DNA of 64,000 bases from Nonomuraea aurantiaca (GCF_020215705.1 NZ_JAIWNB010000008.1:310001-374000), one strand, 5' to 3'. Numbered from the stretch's first letter, positions 41,969-50,445 are shown. Notes: a model not told the origin generated them from the letters alone. Numbers and translations: made by a program.

Positions 41969-42820
41969 GTGCGGCACGTGCGTTCAGCAGTCCGTCTCGG
42001 CACCGGGTCCGGGTTCACCCTCGACGCGGTGACCTGCCACGACGATCACCGCAAGTGGTCGCCGCCCGAAACGAGCTCCGCCTACCGGGTGGTCCTGGTG
42101 CGCCGCGGCCGCTTCCGCCGCAAGGCCGACGGGCGGGCCGCCGTGGTGGATCCGACGATGGCCTATCTCGGCATTCCTGGCGAAGAGGAGCATTTCGCAC
42201 ACCCGGCGGGTGGCGACGTGTGCACCTCTCTGTGCGTGACGCCTGACCTGTGGCGCTCGCTCGCGGGAGACAATGTGGCGCCCTCCCGCTCCACGATCTA
42301 CGTGGACGCCCGCCTCGACCTGGCGCACCGCCGCTTCCTGGCCGCCGCCCGCACCGGCGACACGGCTTTCGAGCTCGCCGAAGCCCTGCTGCCCCTCCTC
42401 TCCACCGCCCTCGCCCAGCTCGCCCCCATGCCGGCGCGGCGGGGCAGGGCTCCGGCGAGCTCGGAGGTGATCATGGAGGGTGCCAGGGAGGCCATCGTCG
42501 CGGGCCATCCCGCCGCCGACGGGCTCCTGCCGCTGGCGAAGTTCCTGGCCGTCTCGCCGTACCAGCTGAGCCGGGCCTTCACCCGAGAGCTCGGCATCTC
42601 CCTGACCCACTACCGCAACCGGGTACGCGTCGGGCGGGCCCTCGACCACCTGGAGGGCGGCGCGGCGAACCTGGCGCTACTGGCCGCCGAGCTGGGGTTC
42701 GCCGATCAGGCCCATCTGACCCGCACGGTCCGCCGCCACGCCGGCCGCACCCCGGCGGCGCTGCGCCGCCTGCTCGCCCCTTCTGGATCGCCGACGGAGG
42801 GCCCGCCTCGTGACCGTTGA
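41969..42820 (+). CDS. AraC-family transcriptional regulator
   Basis: A 283-residue regulator with an N-terminal cupin-like sensor (SAYRVVLVRRGRFRRKADG, AYLGIPGEEEHFAHP) and a C-terminal double helix-turn-helix (PLAKFLAVSPYQLSRAFTRE, GISLTHYRNRVRVGRALDHL, ELGFADQAHLTRTVRRHAGR-TPAALRR). GTG 41969; another GTG nine bases downstream is possible. The sensor segment 42161-42265 has been copied about 0.9 kb downstream. It diverges from the VOC/SRPBCC operon, its likely target. Confidence 0.9.
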   Translation: MRHVRSAVRLGTGSGFTLDAVTCHDDHRKWSPPETSSAYRVVLVRRGRFRRKADGRAAVVDPTMAYLGIPGEEEHFAHPAGGDVCTSLCVTPDLWRSLAGDNVAPSRSTIYVDARLDLAHRRFLAAARTGDTAFELAEALLPLLSTALAQLAPMPARRGRAPASSEVIMEGAREAIVAGHPAADGLLPLAKFLAVSPYQLSRAFTRELGISLTHYRNRVRVGRALDHLEGGAANLALLAAELGFADQAHLTRTVRRHAGRTPAALRRLLAPSGSPTEGPPRDR

Positions 42821-42829
42821 CGTGTTGAC

Positions 42830-43030
42830 ATCGCCGTCGCGGTCCCCGGTCCCCGGTCCCCCGCCATTGCGCCGACCTCGCCTCCGCCCCCCGTCACTCG
42901 CCCCCGACGCCCGTCACTGCCCCGGCTCCGCCCCTGGCCCTAGCGCCGTCGCTGTCCCTGTCCTTATCCCCCATCCCTGTCCCCGGTCGCTGTCCCCCGT
43001 CGCGGTCCCTCTCCCCGGCGCCGCACCGTT
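42830..43030 (+). other. strand-asymmetric pyrimidine-rich non-coding stretch
   Basis: About 200 bp made largely of C and T with short motifs such as ccccggtccc, gtcactcgccccc and ctgtccctgtcc. It begins ten bases after the AraC stop. No credible gene is visible on either strand; the strand bias could favour R-loops or triplex structure. Together with the AraC-derived copies and about 130 unremarkable bases before GTG 43398, it makes up the 577-bp gap. Confidence 0.55.
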
Positions 43031-43085
43031 CGGGACGGTCTGGCACCTGCTCACCCACCCAGTGGCGCGCTCGGGGTTGGTCCAG

Positions 43086-43260
43086 GCCTATCCGGCATCC
43101 CAGGCGAGAAGGAGCATTCCGCGCATTCGGCGGGTGGCGACCTGTGCACCTCATTGCGTGTGCCGCCGAGTCTGTGGCGCTCGCTCCTCAAGCACGCCGG
43201 CGTGTACACCTCACTCTGCATACCGCCGGATCTGTGGCCCTCGCTCCCGAAGCACGCTGG
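43086..43260 (+). repeat. degenerate copies of an internal AraC-gene segment
   Basis: 43086-43188 matches 42161-42265 of the AraC gene at roughly 80 percent by eye, same orientation, with frameshifting gaps. Its second half plus 12 extra bases (43141-43200) is then repeated as an exact-length 60-bp unit at 43201-43260 with several substitutions. It is non-coding debris. Confidence 0.75.
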
Positions 43261-43397
43261 ATCCACAGCAGGACTCCCGCCCCTGCCTCGCGGATCTGAG
43301 CACGATCGCCGCCTCCCGTTTGCCGACATATCGTGGCGTTCCCGGACAGCCGCACCGGATTCGATCAACGACGGCCCGGTGGCGTAAGCTCCCTCGC

Positions 43398-43829
43398 GTG
43401 CGTGATTCAGGTGAGGACCCCCGGCCCGCCCGCGGTGCGGTGCGGGAGATCCACTCGCTCAGCCAGGCGGCGACCCTGTCCTACTCCCCCGACCTCGACG
43501 GACTGGCCGACCCCGGCGAGATCGTCTGGGCGTGGGTGCCCTACGAGGAGGACCCGGAGCGCGGCAAGGACCGGCCGCTGCTGATCGTGGGCCGCACCGG
43601 CCGCAGGCTGCTGGGCATGATGCTGTCCAGCCAGGGCGACGACGGTCCCGACTGGCTGGAGGTCGGCATGTGGGGGCGCGACGGCAAGACGTCCTACCTG
43701 CGGCTGGACCGCGTGTTCGCGCTGGACGAGGACGACATCAGGCGCGAGGGCGCGGTGCTCGACGGCGCGCGGTTCGCCCGTGTGGCGAGCCAGCTCATGA
43801 ACACGTACGGCTGGACCGCCAGCGGCTGA
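43398..43829 (+). CDS. PemK/MazF-like protein without adjacent antitoxin
   Basis: A 143-residue protein whose core PGEIVWAWVPYEEDPERGKD-RPLLIVG follows the SH3-like PemK/MazF pattern (P-G-x-I/V-V-W ... RP-x-L-V-V). A C-terminal helical segment RREGAVLDGARFARVASQLM follows. Typical toxins are 110-120 residues and partnered with a small upstream antitoxin; upstream here is only AraC debris and no small gene, so this is either an orphan or a diverged non-toxic relative. GTG 43398 is the first plausible start. It ends 41 bp before the FAD oxidoreductase on the same strand. Confidence 0.7.
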   Translation: MRDSGEDPRPARGAVREIHSLSQAATLSYSPDLDGLADPGEIVWAWVPYEEDPERGKDRPLLIVGRTGRRLLGMMLSSQGDDGPDWLEVGMWGRDGKTSYLRLDRVFALDEDDIRREGAVLDGARFARVASQLMNTYGWTASG

Positions 43830-43870
43830 CCCGCTTCGTTCGGCCTCCTCCGGGCTGCGACCATGGGGAC

Positions 43871-45238
43871 ATGCGTGTTGCGGTGATCGGGAGCGGGATC
43901 GTCGGAGCGGCCGCGGCCTGGCACCTGAGCGGGCGCGGGGTGTCCGTGACGGTGGTGGACGGGGCTTTCACAGGGCGGGCGACGGAGGCCGGCGCGGGGA
44001 TCGTGTGCCCGTGGGTCGACCATACCGACGACGACGCCTGGTACGCGCTGGCGCGTGAGGGGGCTCGCAGTTACCCGGATCTGGTGTCGGCGCTGGGCGA
44101 GGACATCGGGTACGCGCGGGTGGGGGCACTGCTGGTGGCCCCGGACCCGGTCGAGCTGGAGCCGGTACGCGCCCTGCTGCAGCGCCGCCGTCCGGAGGCA
44201 CCCGAGATGGGGGACATTACGGAAATCGTGGCGCCGTCGGCGCTGTTCCCCCCTCTCAGGGAGGGCCTGAGCGCGATCCACGTGCCGGGGGCCGCTCGGG
44301 TGGACGGTCGGGCAGTACGCGACGCGCTCCTCCGCGCCGCCGTCCGCCAAGGCGCCGACCTCCGTACGGGCACCGCGGCCCTCACCCCCGACGGCGGCCT
44401 GCTCCTCCGCACCACCCCCGGCGCGCCCGGCCCAGAGCCGACAACGGAGCCGCAGTTCGGGGAGTCGGGGATACCGAGCGACAGACTCAGGTCTCCGGGC
44501 GATGGAGCGGGAGTTCCCAGCAACAGACTCAAGTCTCCGGACGATGGAGTGGGAGGCCCCAGCGACAGACCCAAGTCCCCGGCGCGGATGCCGAGCGAGA
44601 GGCCCAAGTCCCCGGCTGAGGGAGCGGCGATGCCCGGCGACCGGCTCAAGCCCTCGGCTGAGGGACCGGGGGTGCCGAGCGAGAGGGTCCGCGGGCCGGT
44701 CGAGGAGGCCGGGGTGCGCGTGGCGGCGGATGTGGTGATCGTCGCCGCCGGGGCCTGGAGCGGGGAGGTGTGCCGGGGGCTGGGGGTGGAGATCCCGGTG
44801 TTCCCCAGGCGGGGGCAGATCGTGCATGCTGCCCTCGACGGCGTGGACACCGCCTCCTGGCCGATCGTGCTGCCCCGGAGCGGGCCGTACCTGCTGGGGT
44901 TCCCCGGCTCGCGACTGGTGGTCGGCGCGACCGTGGAGGACGCCGGGTTCTCGCCGTACGTCACCGTCGGCGGCGTCCACGAGGTGCTGGCGGCGGGCCT
45001 GCGGCTGGCGCCCGGCCTGGACGGCGCGAGGGTGGTGGAGACGAGGGTGGGCCTGCGGCCGGTGTACGCGGCGGGCACGGCGCTCATCGACCGGCTCACC
45101 GAGCGGGTGGTGGTGGCGACGGGCCTGAGCGCGTACGGCCTGACGGCCGGCCCGTTCACCGGCCGGCTCGCCGCCGCGCTCGCCCTGGGCGAGACCCCAC
45201 CCATCGACATCAGCCCGTACGCGTACGTCCCCGCCTGA
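43871..45238 (+). CDS. DAO-family FAD-dependent oxidoreductase with inserted repeat
   Basis: A 455-residue flavoprotein. The N-terminal dinucleotide site is VAVIGSGIVGAAAAWHLSGRG, with TEAGAGIVCPWVDHTDDDAW and, after the insertion, VVIVAAGAWSGEVCRGLG, PVFPRRGQIVHA and the C-terminal FAD contact VVVATGLSAYGLTAGPFTGR, typical of glycine/D-amino-acid oxidases. Residues 201-281 are foreign to the fold: six units of about 14 residues with the pattern xPSxRxKSPxxGx, encoded by a minisatellite, sit between substrate and FAD strands, where a surface loop is expected. Its own 3' end is duplicated in tandem just downstream. Confidence 0.85.
   Translation: MRVAVIGSGIVGAAAAWHLSGRGVSVTVVDGAFTGRATEAGAGIVCPWVDHTDDDAWYALAREGARSYPDLVSALGEDIGYARVGALLVAPDPVELEPVRALLQRRRPEAPEMGDITEIVAPSALFPPLREGLSAIHVPGAARVDGRAVRDALLRAAVRQGADLRTGTAALTPDGGLLLRTTPGAPGPEPTTEPQFGESGIPSDRLRSPGDGAGVPSNRLKSPDDGVGGPSDRPKSPARMPSERPKSPAEGAAMPGDRLKPSAEGPGVPSERVRGPVEEAGVRVAADVVIVAAGAWSGEVCRGLGVEIPVFPRRGQIVHAALDGVDTASWPIVLPRSGPYLLGFPGSRLVVGATVEDAGFSPYVTVGGVHEVLAAGLRLAPGLDGARVVETRVGLRPVYAAGTALIDRLTERVVVATGLSAYGLTAGPFTGRLAAALALGETPPIDISPYAYVPA
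44471..44713 (+). repeat. in-frame minisatellite, six ~42-bp units
   Basis: Units begin at 44471, 44513, 44555 (33 bp), 44588, 44630 and 44672. All lengths are multiples of three, preserving the frame of the FAD oxidoreductase. The first two units differ at few positions while later ones are more diverged, indicating ongoing expansion. Confidence 0.88.
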
Positions 45239-45300
45239 GCCCACTCATCGACATCAGCCCGTACGCGCACGTTCCCACCTGAGCCCACCCATCGACCTCC
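45196..45300. repeat. 44-bp tandem copies of FAD oxidoreductase 3' end
   Basis: 45196-45239 (last codons and stop of the gene) is repeated at 45240-45283 with about five changes, including a second copy of the TGA stop, and a third partial copy begins at 45284. Confidence 0.88.
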
Positions 45301-45344
45301 GGCCCCTGGACGGCGGGCAGACGACCAACCCTGACCCCGATCGG

Positions 45345-45535
45345 TGCCCACACCGCGTCGCAGGGCATCGACCGGACCCGGTCAACACCGACACCACCCA
45401 GCAGGACAACTAGCCCAAAGCGCCCACACCGCGTCGCAGGGAATGTACTGGGCCCCGGTCAACGCCGACGCCACCCCGTAGGACGACTAGCCCAAGCCCC
45501 GGTCAGTGCCGACGCCGCGGAGCAGGGTGTCGACC
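45345..45535. repeat. 77-bp tandem copies of TetR 3' end
   Basis: Units starting gcccacaccgcgtcgcaggg occur at 45345 and 45422. Both carry ccggtcaac(a/g)ccgac and an actagccca stop-end. The third member aligns with the genuine end of the TetR gene (about 45487-45535). The 248-bp gap 45239-45486 consists almost entirely of these two repeat sets; no gene is visible in it. Confidence 0.75.
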
Positions 45536-46065
45536 AGGAGCGTGGCCAGGGTGTCGGCGTCGTCGCCCTGGCTCTGCGCGGCCTCGTGGATCAGCGCGTA
45601 GTAGACGCGCCTGGCCCACGCCGGATCCACGTCGGCCCGCAGCAGGCCGGTGGCCTGCGCCTTGAGGAACAGCCGCTCGCACCTGTCCTCGACCTCTGAA
45701 TGCACGCGGGCCACCTCGGGATCCGACGACGCGCGGCTCATCGCGAAGCCCCAATCGATCTTCACCCGCAGCACGCTGGCCGTGACCTGGTAGAGCGCGA
45801 CCAGCGGCGGCGTGGTCTCGGGGTTGGCGGAGTCGACCGCCGCCGCGAACTGCCGCGTGGCCCACCCCTCCATCGCGCTGACCAGGGCATCGCGGGACGC
45901 GAAACGCCGGTGCACGGTCGTGCGGGCGACCCCGGCCGCCTCGGCGATCTGCTCCATGCTGGCCGACGGATTCTTGCTGAGCACGCGCTCGGCCGCCTCG
46001 AGGATCGTGCGTACGGTCCGTTCGGCGTCGGAACGCAGCGCGCGCCCCTGCTGACTCGCTTCCAC
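45487..46065 (-). CDS. TetR-family repressor
   Basis: A 192-residue regulator with an N-terminal helix-turn-helix (TILEAAERVLSKNPSASMEQ, IAEAAGVARTTVHRRFASRD, ALVSAMEGWATRQFAAA) and a helical ligand-binding dimerisation domain. I place the start at GTG 46065 because the longer frame (to 46107) reads through the palindromic operator; this is not certain as the binding site is weak. It diverges from an SDR gene with a perfect palindrome between them, the classic arrangement of a TetR repressor controlling itself and its neighbour. Confidence 0.9.
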   Translation of the reverse strand: MEASQQGRALRSDAERTVRTILEAAERVLSKNPSASMEQIAEAAGVARTTVHRRFASRDALVSAMEGWATRQFAAAVDSANPETTPPLVALYQVTASVLRVKIDWGFAMSRASSDPEVARVHSEVEDRCERLFLKAQATGLLRADVDPAWARRVYYALIHEAAQSQGDDADTLATLLVDTLLRGVGTDRGLG

Positions 46066-46087
46066 GGTGCAACCATACACTCCAGAG

Positions 46088-46107
46088 TTGCAACACTGAT
46101 GTTGCAA
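46088..46107. promoter_or_regulatory. TetR operator candidate
   Basis: TTGCAACA-CTGA-TGTTGCAA is a perfect 8-base inverted repeat in the divergent TetR/SDR region; a related half site GGTTGCACC lies toward the repressor start. It is the probable binding site of the adjacent TetR protein. Confidence 0.7.
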
Positions 46108-46159
46108 GTGCTACGTTCTTGGCATCACCATCGATGCACTTACGGAGGTACGCATCACC

Positions 46160-46948
46160 ATGGACATGCGACTCACCGGCAAGACCGCCGTGGTCACCGG
46201 CGCCAGCAGGGGTCTCGGTCTCGCCATCGTCGCCGCGCTGCGAGCGGAGGGGATGCGGGTCGTGGCCGGTTCGCGGACGATCTCACCCGAGCTGAAGGAG
46301 ACGGGCGCGACGGCGATCGCGGCCGATCTGTCCAGCGCCGAAGGCCCGGCCGAGCTGATCGGCACCGCCCTGGCCGAGCTGGGCGAGCTCGACCTGCTGG
46401 TCAACAACGTGGGCGGCGGTGACGGCGGCGAGGGACAACTGGACGGGTTCCTGGGCTTCACCGAGGAACACTGGCACCAGACCCACGATCTCAACTTCCT
46501 CAGCGCCATCCGCGCCACTAGGGCCGCCCTGCCCAGCCTGCTGCGCCGAGGCGGGGCCGTGGTCAACATCTCCTCCAACGGCGCTCGCATGCCGCACGCC
46601 GGCCCGATCACCTACACCACGGCCAAGGCCGCGCTGACCGCGTTCGGCAAGGCGCTGGCCGAGGAGTTCGGGCCGCAGGGGGTGCGGGTCAACACCGTCT
46701 CCCCCGGCGCCTGCCGCACTTCGATGTGGGAAGACCCCAGTGGTTACGGCGCGGCACTCGCGGCCAAGATGGGCCTGGAGCACGAGCAGCTCCTGGCCGG
46801 GCTGCCGTCGAGCGCGGGGATGACGACGGGCAGGTTCGTCGCTCCCGAGGAGGTCGCCGCCCTGGTGACCTATCTGGCCTCACCGCACGCCGCGAGCATC
46901 AACGGCGCCGATTACGTCATCGACGGCGGCGCGATCAAGACGGTCTGA
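46160..46948 (+). CDS. short-chain dehydrogenase/reductase
   Basis: A 262-residue classical SDR using NAD(P). Motifs are TGASRGLG for the cofactor, NNVGGG at the NNAG position, the catalytic serine in VVNISSNGARMP, and the catalytic YxxxK in YTTAKAALTAFGKALAEEFG, followed by RVNTVSPGACRTSMW and the C-terminal NGADYVIDGGAIKTV. The arginine after TGAS and the GSR segment after strand 2 suggest NADP. It is probably induced when a ligand releases the divergent TetR repressor. Substrate unknown. Confidence 0.93.
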   Translation: MDMRLTGKTAVVTGASRGLGLAIVAALRAEGMRVVAGSRTISPELKETGATAIAADLSSAEGPAELIGTALAELGELDLLVNNVGGGDGGEGQLDGFLGFTEEHWHQTHDLNFLSAIRATRAALPSLLRRGGAVVNISSNGARMPHAGPITYTTAKAALTAFGKALAEEFGPQGVRVNTVSPGACRTSMWEDPSGYGAALAAKMGLEHEQLLAGLPSSAGMTTGRFVAPEEVAALVTYLASPHAASINGADYVIDGGAIKTV

Positions 46949-46951
46949 ATC

Positions 46952-46998
46952 TATCGCGATATATCGTCCAAATCGGGAACATCGGAGATATCGCGATC
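46952..46998. promoter_or_regulatory. paired TATCGCGATA-type palindromes
   Basis: TATCGCGATA at 46952-46961 (followed by TATCG) and GATATCGCGATC at 46987-46998 are two AT/CG palindromes in the 90-bp gap before the MBL hydrolase. Palindromes of this kind are seen upstream of PadR-regulated genes in actinobacteria; no PadR gene is in this window. Confidence 0.45.
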
Positions 46999-47038
46999 AG
47001 TTGAGTGGTGTGGACCGACTTTCAGGGGAGTGTGAGCG

Positions 47039-48160
47039 ATGGCGAGACTGCGGACTATACGACGGCTTCTCGTAGGCGGGGCGGCCTTGGCCGCGGCGGG
47101 CTGGGCCCTGCGCGACGTACCCGCCGAGCTGGGTGTGCGGCCTTTGACCTCGGGACCGGACCGGGCGGCCAGGGTGCGGCGCTCACCGCAGTTCAAAGAC
47201 GGCGCCTTCTACAACCCGATGCCGGAACCCACCGCCATGATGACCGCGCCGCCCGCGGGTCTGCTGCGCGAGATGTCCAAGGACAGGGACCTGCGCCGCC
47301 CGTCCGGCCCTGTTCCGCTGCGTGTCCCGCCGACCGGCGACCCGTCGCCGACCGGGCTGAGAGCGATCTGGTACGGCCACGCCTCCACGCTGGTGGAGAT
47401 CGAGGGGCGTCGAGTGCTGTTCGACCCGGTGTGGAGCAGGCGGCCGTCGCCGTCGCAGCTTGTCGGGCCGAAGCGGCACCACCCGGTGCCCGTCCCGCTG
47501 AACCGGTTGCCGCAGGTCGACGCGATCGCGATCTCGCATGACCACTACGACCACCTCGACATGGGGACCGTGCGCTCGCTCACCGCGACGCAGAAGGCGC
47601 CCTTCCTGGTGCCGCTGGGCATCGGCGCCCATCTGGAGCGGTGGGGCGTGCCCGCCTACCGGATCATCGAGCTCGACTGGAACGAGGAGGCCGAGGTGGC
47701 CGGGCTGCGCTTCGTCGCGACGGCCGCCCGCCATTTCTCCGGCCGCGTGCTCACCCGCAACGACACGCTGTGGGGCTCCTGGGTGGTGGCCGGAGCGAGC
47801 AAGCGGGTCTTCTACGCGGGCGACTCCGGCTACTTCGAGGGTTACCGGGGCATCGGATCGGCGCACGGCCCGTTCGACCTGACGCTGATGCCGATCGGCG
47901 CCTACAGCCCCTCCTGGCCCGACATCCACATGAACCCCGAAGAGGCGGTCAACGCCCACCTCGACCTGGGCGGCCGGCTGCTGTTGCCGGTGCACTGGGC
48001 GACGTTCACCTTGGCGCTGCACCCGTGGGCGGAGCCGGTGGAGCGGCTGTGGCGCGAGGCGAAGGCCCGCGACGTCGAGATCGTGGTGCCGCGCCCCGGT
48101 GAGGCCGTGGACACCGACGGCGCTCCGGCCGTCGACGGCTGGTGGGAGACCCTGGGCTGA
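47039..48160 (+). CDS. metallo-beta-lactamase-fold hydrolase (NAPE-PLD/UlaG-like)
   Basis: A 373-residue enzyme with a twin-arginine-like N-terminus (RLRTIRRLLVGGAALAAAGW), so membrane anchored or exported. The metal site is SHDHYDHLDM (HxHxDH), with further ligands in AARHFSGR, VFYAGDSGYF and LPVHWATFTLA; WYGHASTLVEIEGRRVLFDP is the usual beginning of the fold. The order and length fit NAPE-phospholipase D-like and UlaG-like hydrolases that cleave phosphodiesters or lactones. AGGGGAG lies eight bases before the ATG. It overlaps the following MFS gene by 19 bases, suggesting a coupled import/hydrolysis or export role. Confidence 0.9.
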   Translation: MARLRTIRRLLVGGAALAAAGWALRDVPAELGVRPLTSGPDRAARVRRSPQFKDGAFYNPMPEPTAMMTAPPAGLLREMSKDRDLRRPSGPVPLRVPPTGDPSPTGLRAIWYGHASTLVEIEGRRVLFDPVWSRRPSPSQLVGPKRHHPVPVPLNRLPQVDAIAISHDHYDHLDMGTVRSLTATQKAPFLVPLGIGAHLERWGVPAYRIIELDWNEEAEVAGLRFVATAARHFSGRVLTRNDTLWGSWVVAGASKRVFYAGDSGYFEGYRGIGSAHGPFDLTLMPIGAYSPSWPDIHMNPEEAVNAHLDLGGRLLLPVHWATFTLALHPWAEPVERLWREAKARDVEIVVPRPGEAVDTDGAPAVDGWWETLG

Positions 48161-49401
48161 CCACCTTCGACCACACCCGGCGGGCCTGCTACGCCGGATA
48201 TGTCACCCAGGCCATCGTCAACAACCTGGCGCCACTGCTGTTCATTGTCTTCCAGACGCGCTACCAGGTGCCGTACGAGATGCTGGGCCGCCTGGTCCTG
48301 CTCAACTTCGCCACCCAGCTCGTCACCGACCTGATCGCGGTCAAGGTGGTGGACCGGACGGGCTACCGCGCGCCCCTGGTGCTGGCGCACGTGTTCAGCG
48401 TGGCCGGGCTGGTGCTGCTGGCGGTCGCTCCGTCGGCGCTGCCTTCGCCGTACATAGGGCTGGCTGTGGCCGTGGTGGTCTACGGGATCGGCGGCGGTCT
48501 GCTGGAGGTCCTGGTCAGCCCGGTGGTGGACGCCCTGCCCGCACCGGCTGAGCACCGCGCCGCCAGGATGAGCCTGCTGCACTCCTTCTACTGCTGGGGC
48601 CAGGTCGCCGTCGTGCTCGGCACGACGCTGGTGCTGGCCTGGATCGGCGACGCGGCCTGGCAGGCGCTGCCGCTGCTGTGGGCGTGCGTACCCCTGGCCG
48701 GCCTGGTGCTCTTCCTGCGGGTCCCGCTGCCCGCGACGGTGCCCGACGAGCACCGGACCGGGCTCGGGACACTGCTGCGGACACCGTCCTTCGCGGCGGC
48801 GCTGCTGCTGATGCTCTGCGCGGGCGCGGCCGAGCTGACCATGTCGCAGTGGTCCTCGCTCTTCGCCGAGCAGGGGCTGGGCGTGGCCAAGGTGTGGGGG
48901 GACCTCGCGGGACCATGCCTGTTCGCGGTACTCATGGGGCTCGGCCGGATCGCCTACGGTCTCTGGGGCAGTCGGATCCCCCTGCTGCCGGCCGTGATCG
49001 CCTGCGGCGCGCTGGCCACCGCCTGCTACCTCGCCGCCGCCCTGGCCCGGGACCCGGTGCTCAGCCTGGTCGGGTGTGCGGTGTGCGGGCTGGCGGTCAG
49101 CCTGATGTGGCCGGGGACGTTCAGCCTGACGACCGCCCGCTTCCCGTTGGGCGGGACCGCGATGTTCGGGGTCCTGGCGATGTTCGGCGACGCGGGGGCG
49201 GCGGCGGGTCCGTGGCTGGCGGGCGCCGTCGCCCAAGGGGGGCCGCTCGTCCCCCAGGGCGGCTTGCTCGGCGATGGCTCCGGACTCCGTGCCGGGCTGC
49301 TGGTCGGCACCGTCTTCCCGCTCGCGGTGGTCGTGGTCGGCACCGCGCAGTCGCTCCTGGTCCGCCGCCGGGCCTCCGCTCCCGCCCCCGCCGAGAGCTG
49401 A
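48142..49401 (+). CDS. MFS transporter
   Basis: A 419-residue major facilitator protein with 12 helices. Visible elements are the first-helix segment RRACYAGYVTQAIVNNLAPL, the loop 2-3 basic motif KVVDRTGYRAPLVL (a variant of GxLxDRxGRR), and the 6-7 loop VPDEHRTGLGTLLRTPS. The SMWPGTFSLTTARFPLGGTA stretch in helix 10-11 resembles sugar/FucP-like or YbjJ-like permeases. GTG 48142 overlaps the end of the MBL hydrolase gene. Substrate not assignable. Confidence 0.85.
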   Translation: MGDPGLTTFDHTRRACYAGYVTQAIVNNLAPLLFIVFQTRYQVPYEMLGRLVLLNFATQLVTDLIAVKVVDRTGYRAPLVLAHVFSVAGLVLLAVAPSALPSPYIGLAVAVVVYGIGGGLLEVLVSPVVDALPAPAEHRAARMSLLHSFYCWGQVAVVLGTTLVLAWIGDAAWQALPLLWACVPLAGLVLFLRVPLPATVPDEHRTGLGTLLRTPSFAAALLLMLCAGAAELTMSQWSSLFAEQGLGVAKVWGDLAGPCLFAVLMGLGRIAYGLWGSRIPLLPAVIACGALATACYLAAALARDPVLSLVGCAVCGLAVSLMWPGTFSLTTARFPLGGTAMFGVLAMFGDAGAAAGPWLAGAVAQGGPLVPQGGLLGDGSGLRAGLLVGTVFPLAVVVVGTAQSLLVRRRASAPAPAES

Positions 49402-49426
49402 TCCATGCCGTCGTACAGTTCATAAC

Positions 49427-50341
49427 GTGAGCAACCTGGAGCAGGACCCCAACGAGATCCGCTGCGGCGCCGAGAGCGGTGGCGAGACCGAGGTGCTCGC
49501 CGGGCGCGCGGTGCCGCTGGGCGGTCCGCGCGGCATGTCGGTGAGCAGGACACTGCCCAACGCGCACCGCCGCATGATCGGCGCCTGGTGCTTCGTGGAC
49601 GCCTACGGCCCCGAGGTGGCGGTGATGCGGGTGCCTCCGCATCCGCACACCGGCCTGCAGACCGTGAGCTGGCTGCTCGCCGGCGAGGTGCTGCACCGCG
49701 ACAGCGTCGGCAGTCTCCAGGAGGTACGCCCCGGCCAGCTGAACCTGATGACCGCCGGGCACGGCATCTCCCACTCGGAGGAGTCGCCCGAGACGCTGCT
49801 GCACGGCGTTCAGCTGTGGGTGGCGCTGCCCGGCGCGGACCGGCGGACCGCGCCCGGGTTCGAGCACCACGCGTCACTGCCCGTGCGGTCCGGCCCCGGG
49901 TTCGACGCCACGGTGATCATGGGGTCGCTCGGCGGCGTGACCTCGCCCGCGACCACCTACAGCCCCTTGGTGGGCGCCGAGCTGGCCGTCGAAGGGAGCG
50001 CCGAGGTGCCGCTCGACCCCGCCTTCGAGCACGGAGTGCTGCTGCTCGACGGGGAGGTCGACCCGCTGGAGGCGGGACCGCTGCTCTATCTGCCGCCGGG
50101 CCGCGACCTGTTGCGGTTGAGCGGGCGCGGGCGGGTGCTGCTGATCGGCGGCGAGCCGTTCGGCGAGGAGATCGTGATGTGGTGGAACTTCGTCGGCCGC
50201 GGCCACGACGAGATCGTCGCGTTCCGCAAGGAGTGGATGGAGGGTGAGGGGTTCGGCGCCGTCGAGGGGTTCGACGGCGGCCCGCTCCCCGCGCCCATCC
50301 TGCCGGGCACCCGGCTGCGGCCCAGGGGTCGCGTCCGCTAG
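49427..50341 (+). CDS. pirin family protein
   Basis: A 304-residue bicupin. The N-terminal metal-binding cupin has VPPHPHTGLQTVSWLLAGEV-LHRD and PGQLNLMTAGHGISHSEESP, providing the three histidines and one glutamate of pirin. The C-terminal cupin (ATTYSPLVGAELAVEG) is degenerate and ends with GEEIVMWWNFVGRGHDEIVA, a strong pirin signature. Some pirins are quercetin dioxygenases or redox sensors. GTG start at 49427 without a ribosome binding site and with a TACAGT box upstream fits a leaderless transcript. Confidence 0.93.
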   Translation: MSNLEQDPNEIRCGAESGGETEVLAGRAVPLGGPRGMSVSRTLPNAHRRMIGAWCFVDAYGPEVAVMRVPPHPHTGLQTVSWLLAGEVLHRDSVGSLQEVRPGQLNLMTAGHGISHSEESPETLLHGVQLWVALPGADRRTAPGFEHHASLPVRSGPGFDATVIMGSLGGVTSPATTYSPLVGAELAVEGSAEVPLDPAFEHGVLLLDGEVDPLEAGPLLYLPPGRDLLRLSGRGRVLLIGGEPFGEEIVMWWNFVGRGHDEIVAFRKEWMEGEGFGAVEGFDGGPLPAPILPGTRLRPRGRVR

Positions 50342-50445
50342 TCCTGTCTTTTCGCACATACCGCCTTGTCGTAGGTCAGCCGCTAGGGCTGATCCAGCAC
50401 TCGGTGTCATCGGTGCAGCTCGTGGACAGCGACCTGCGGAGAACC

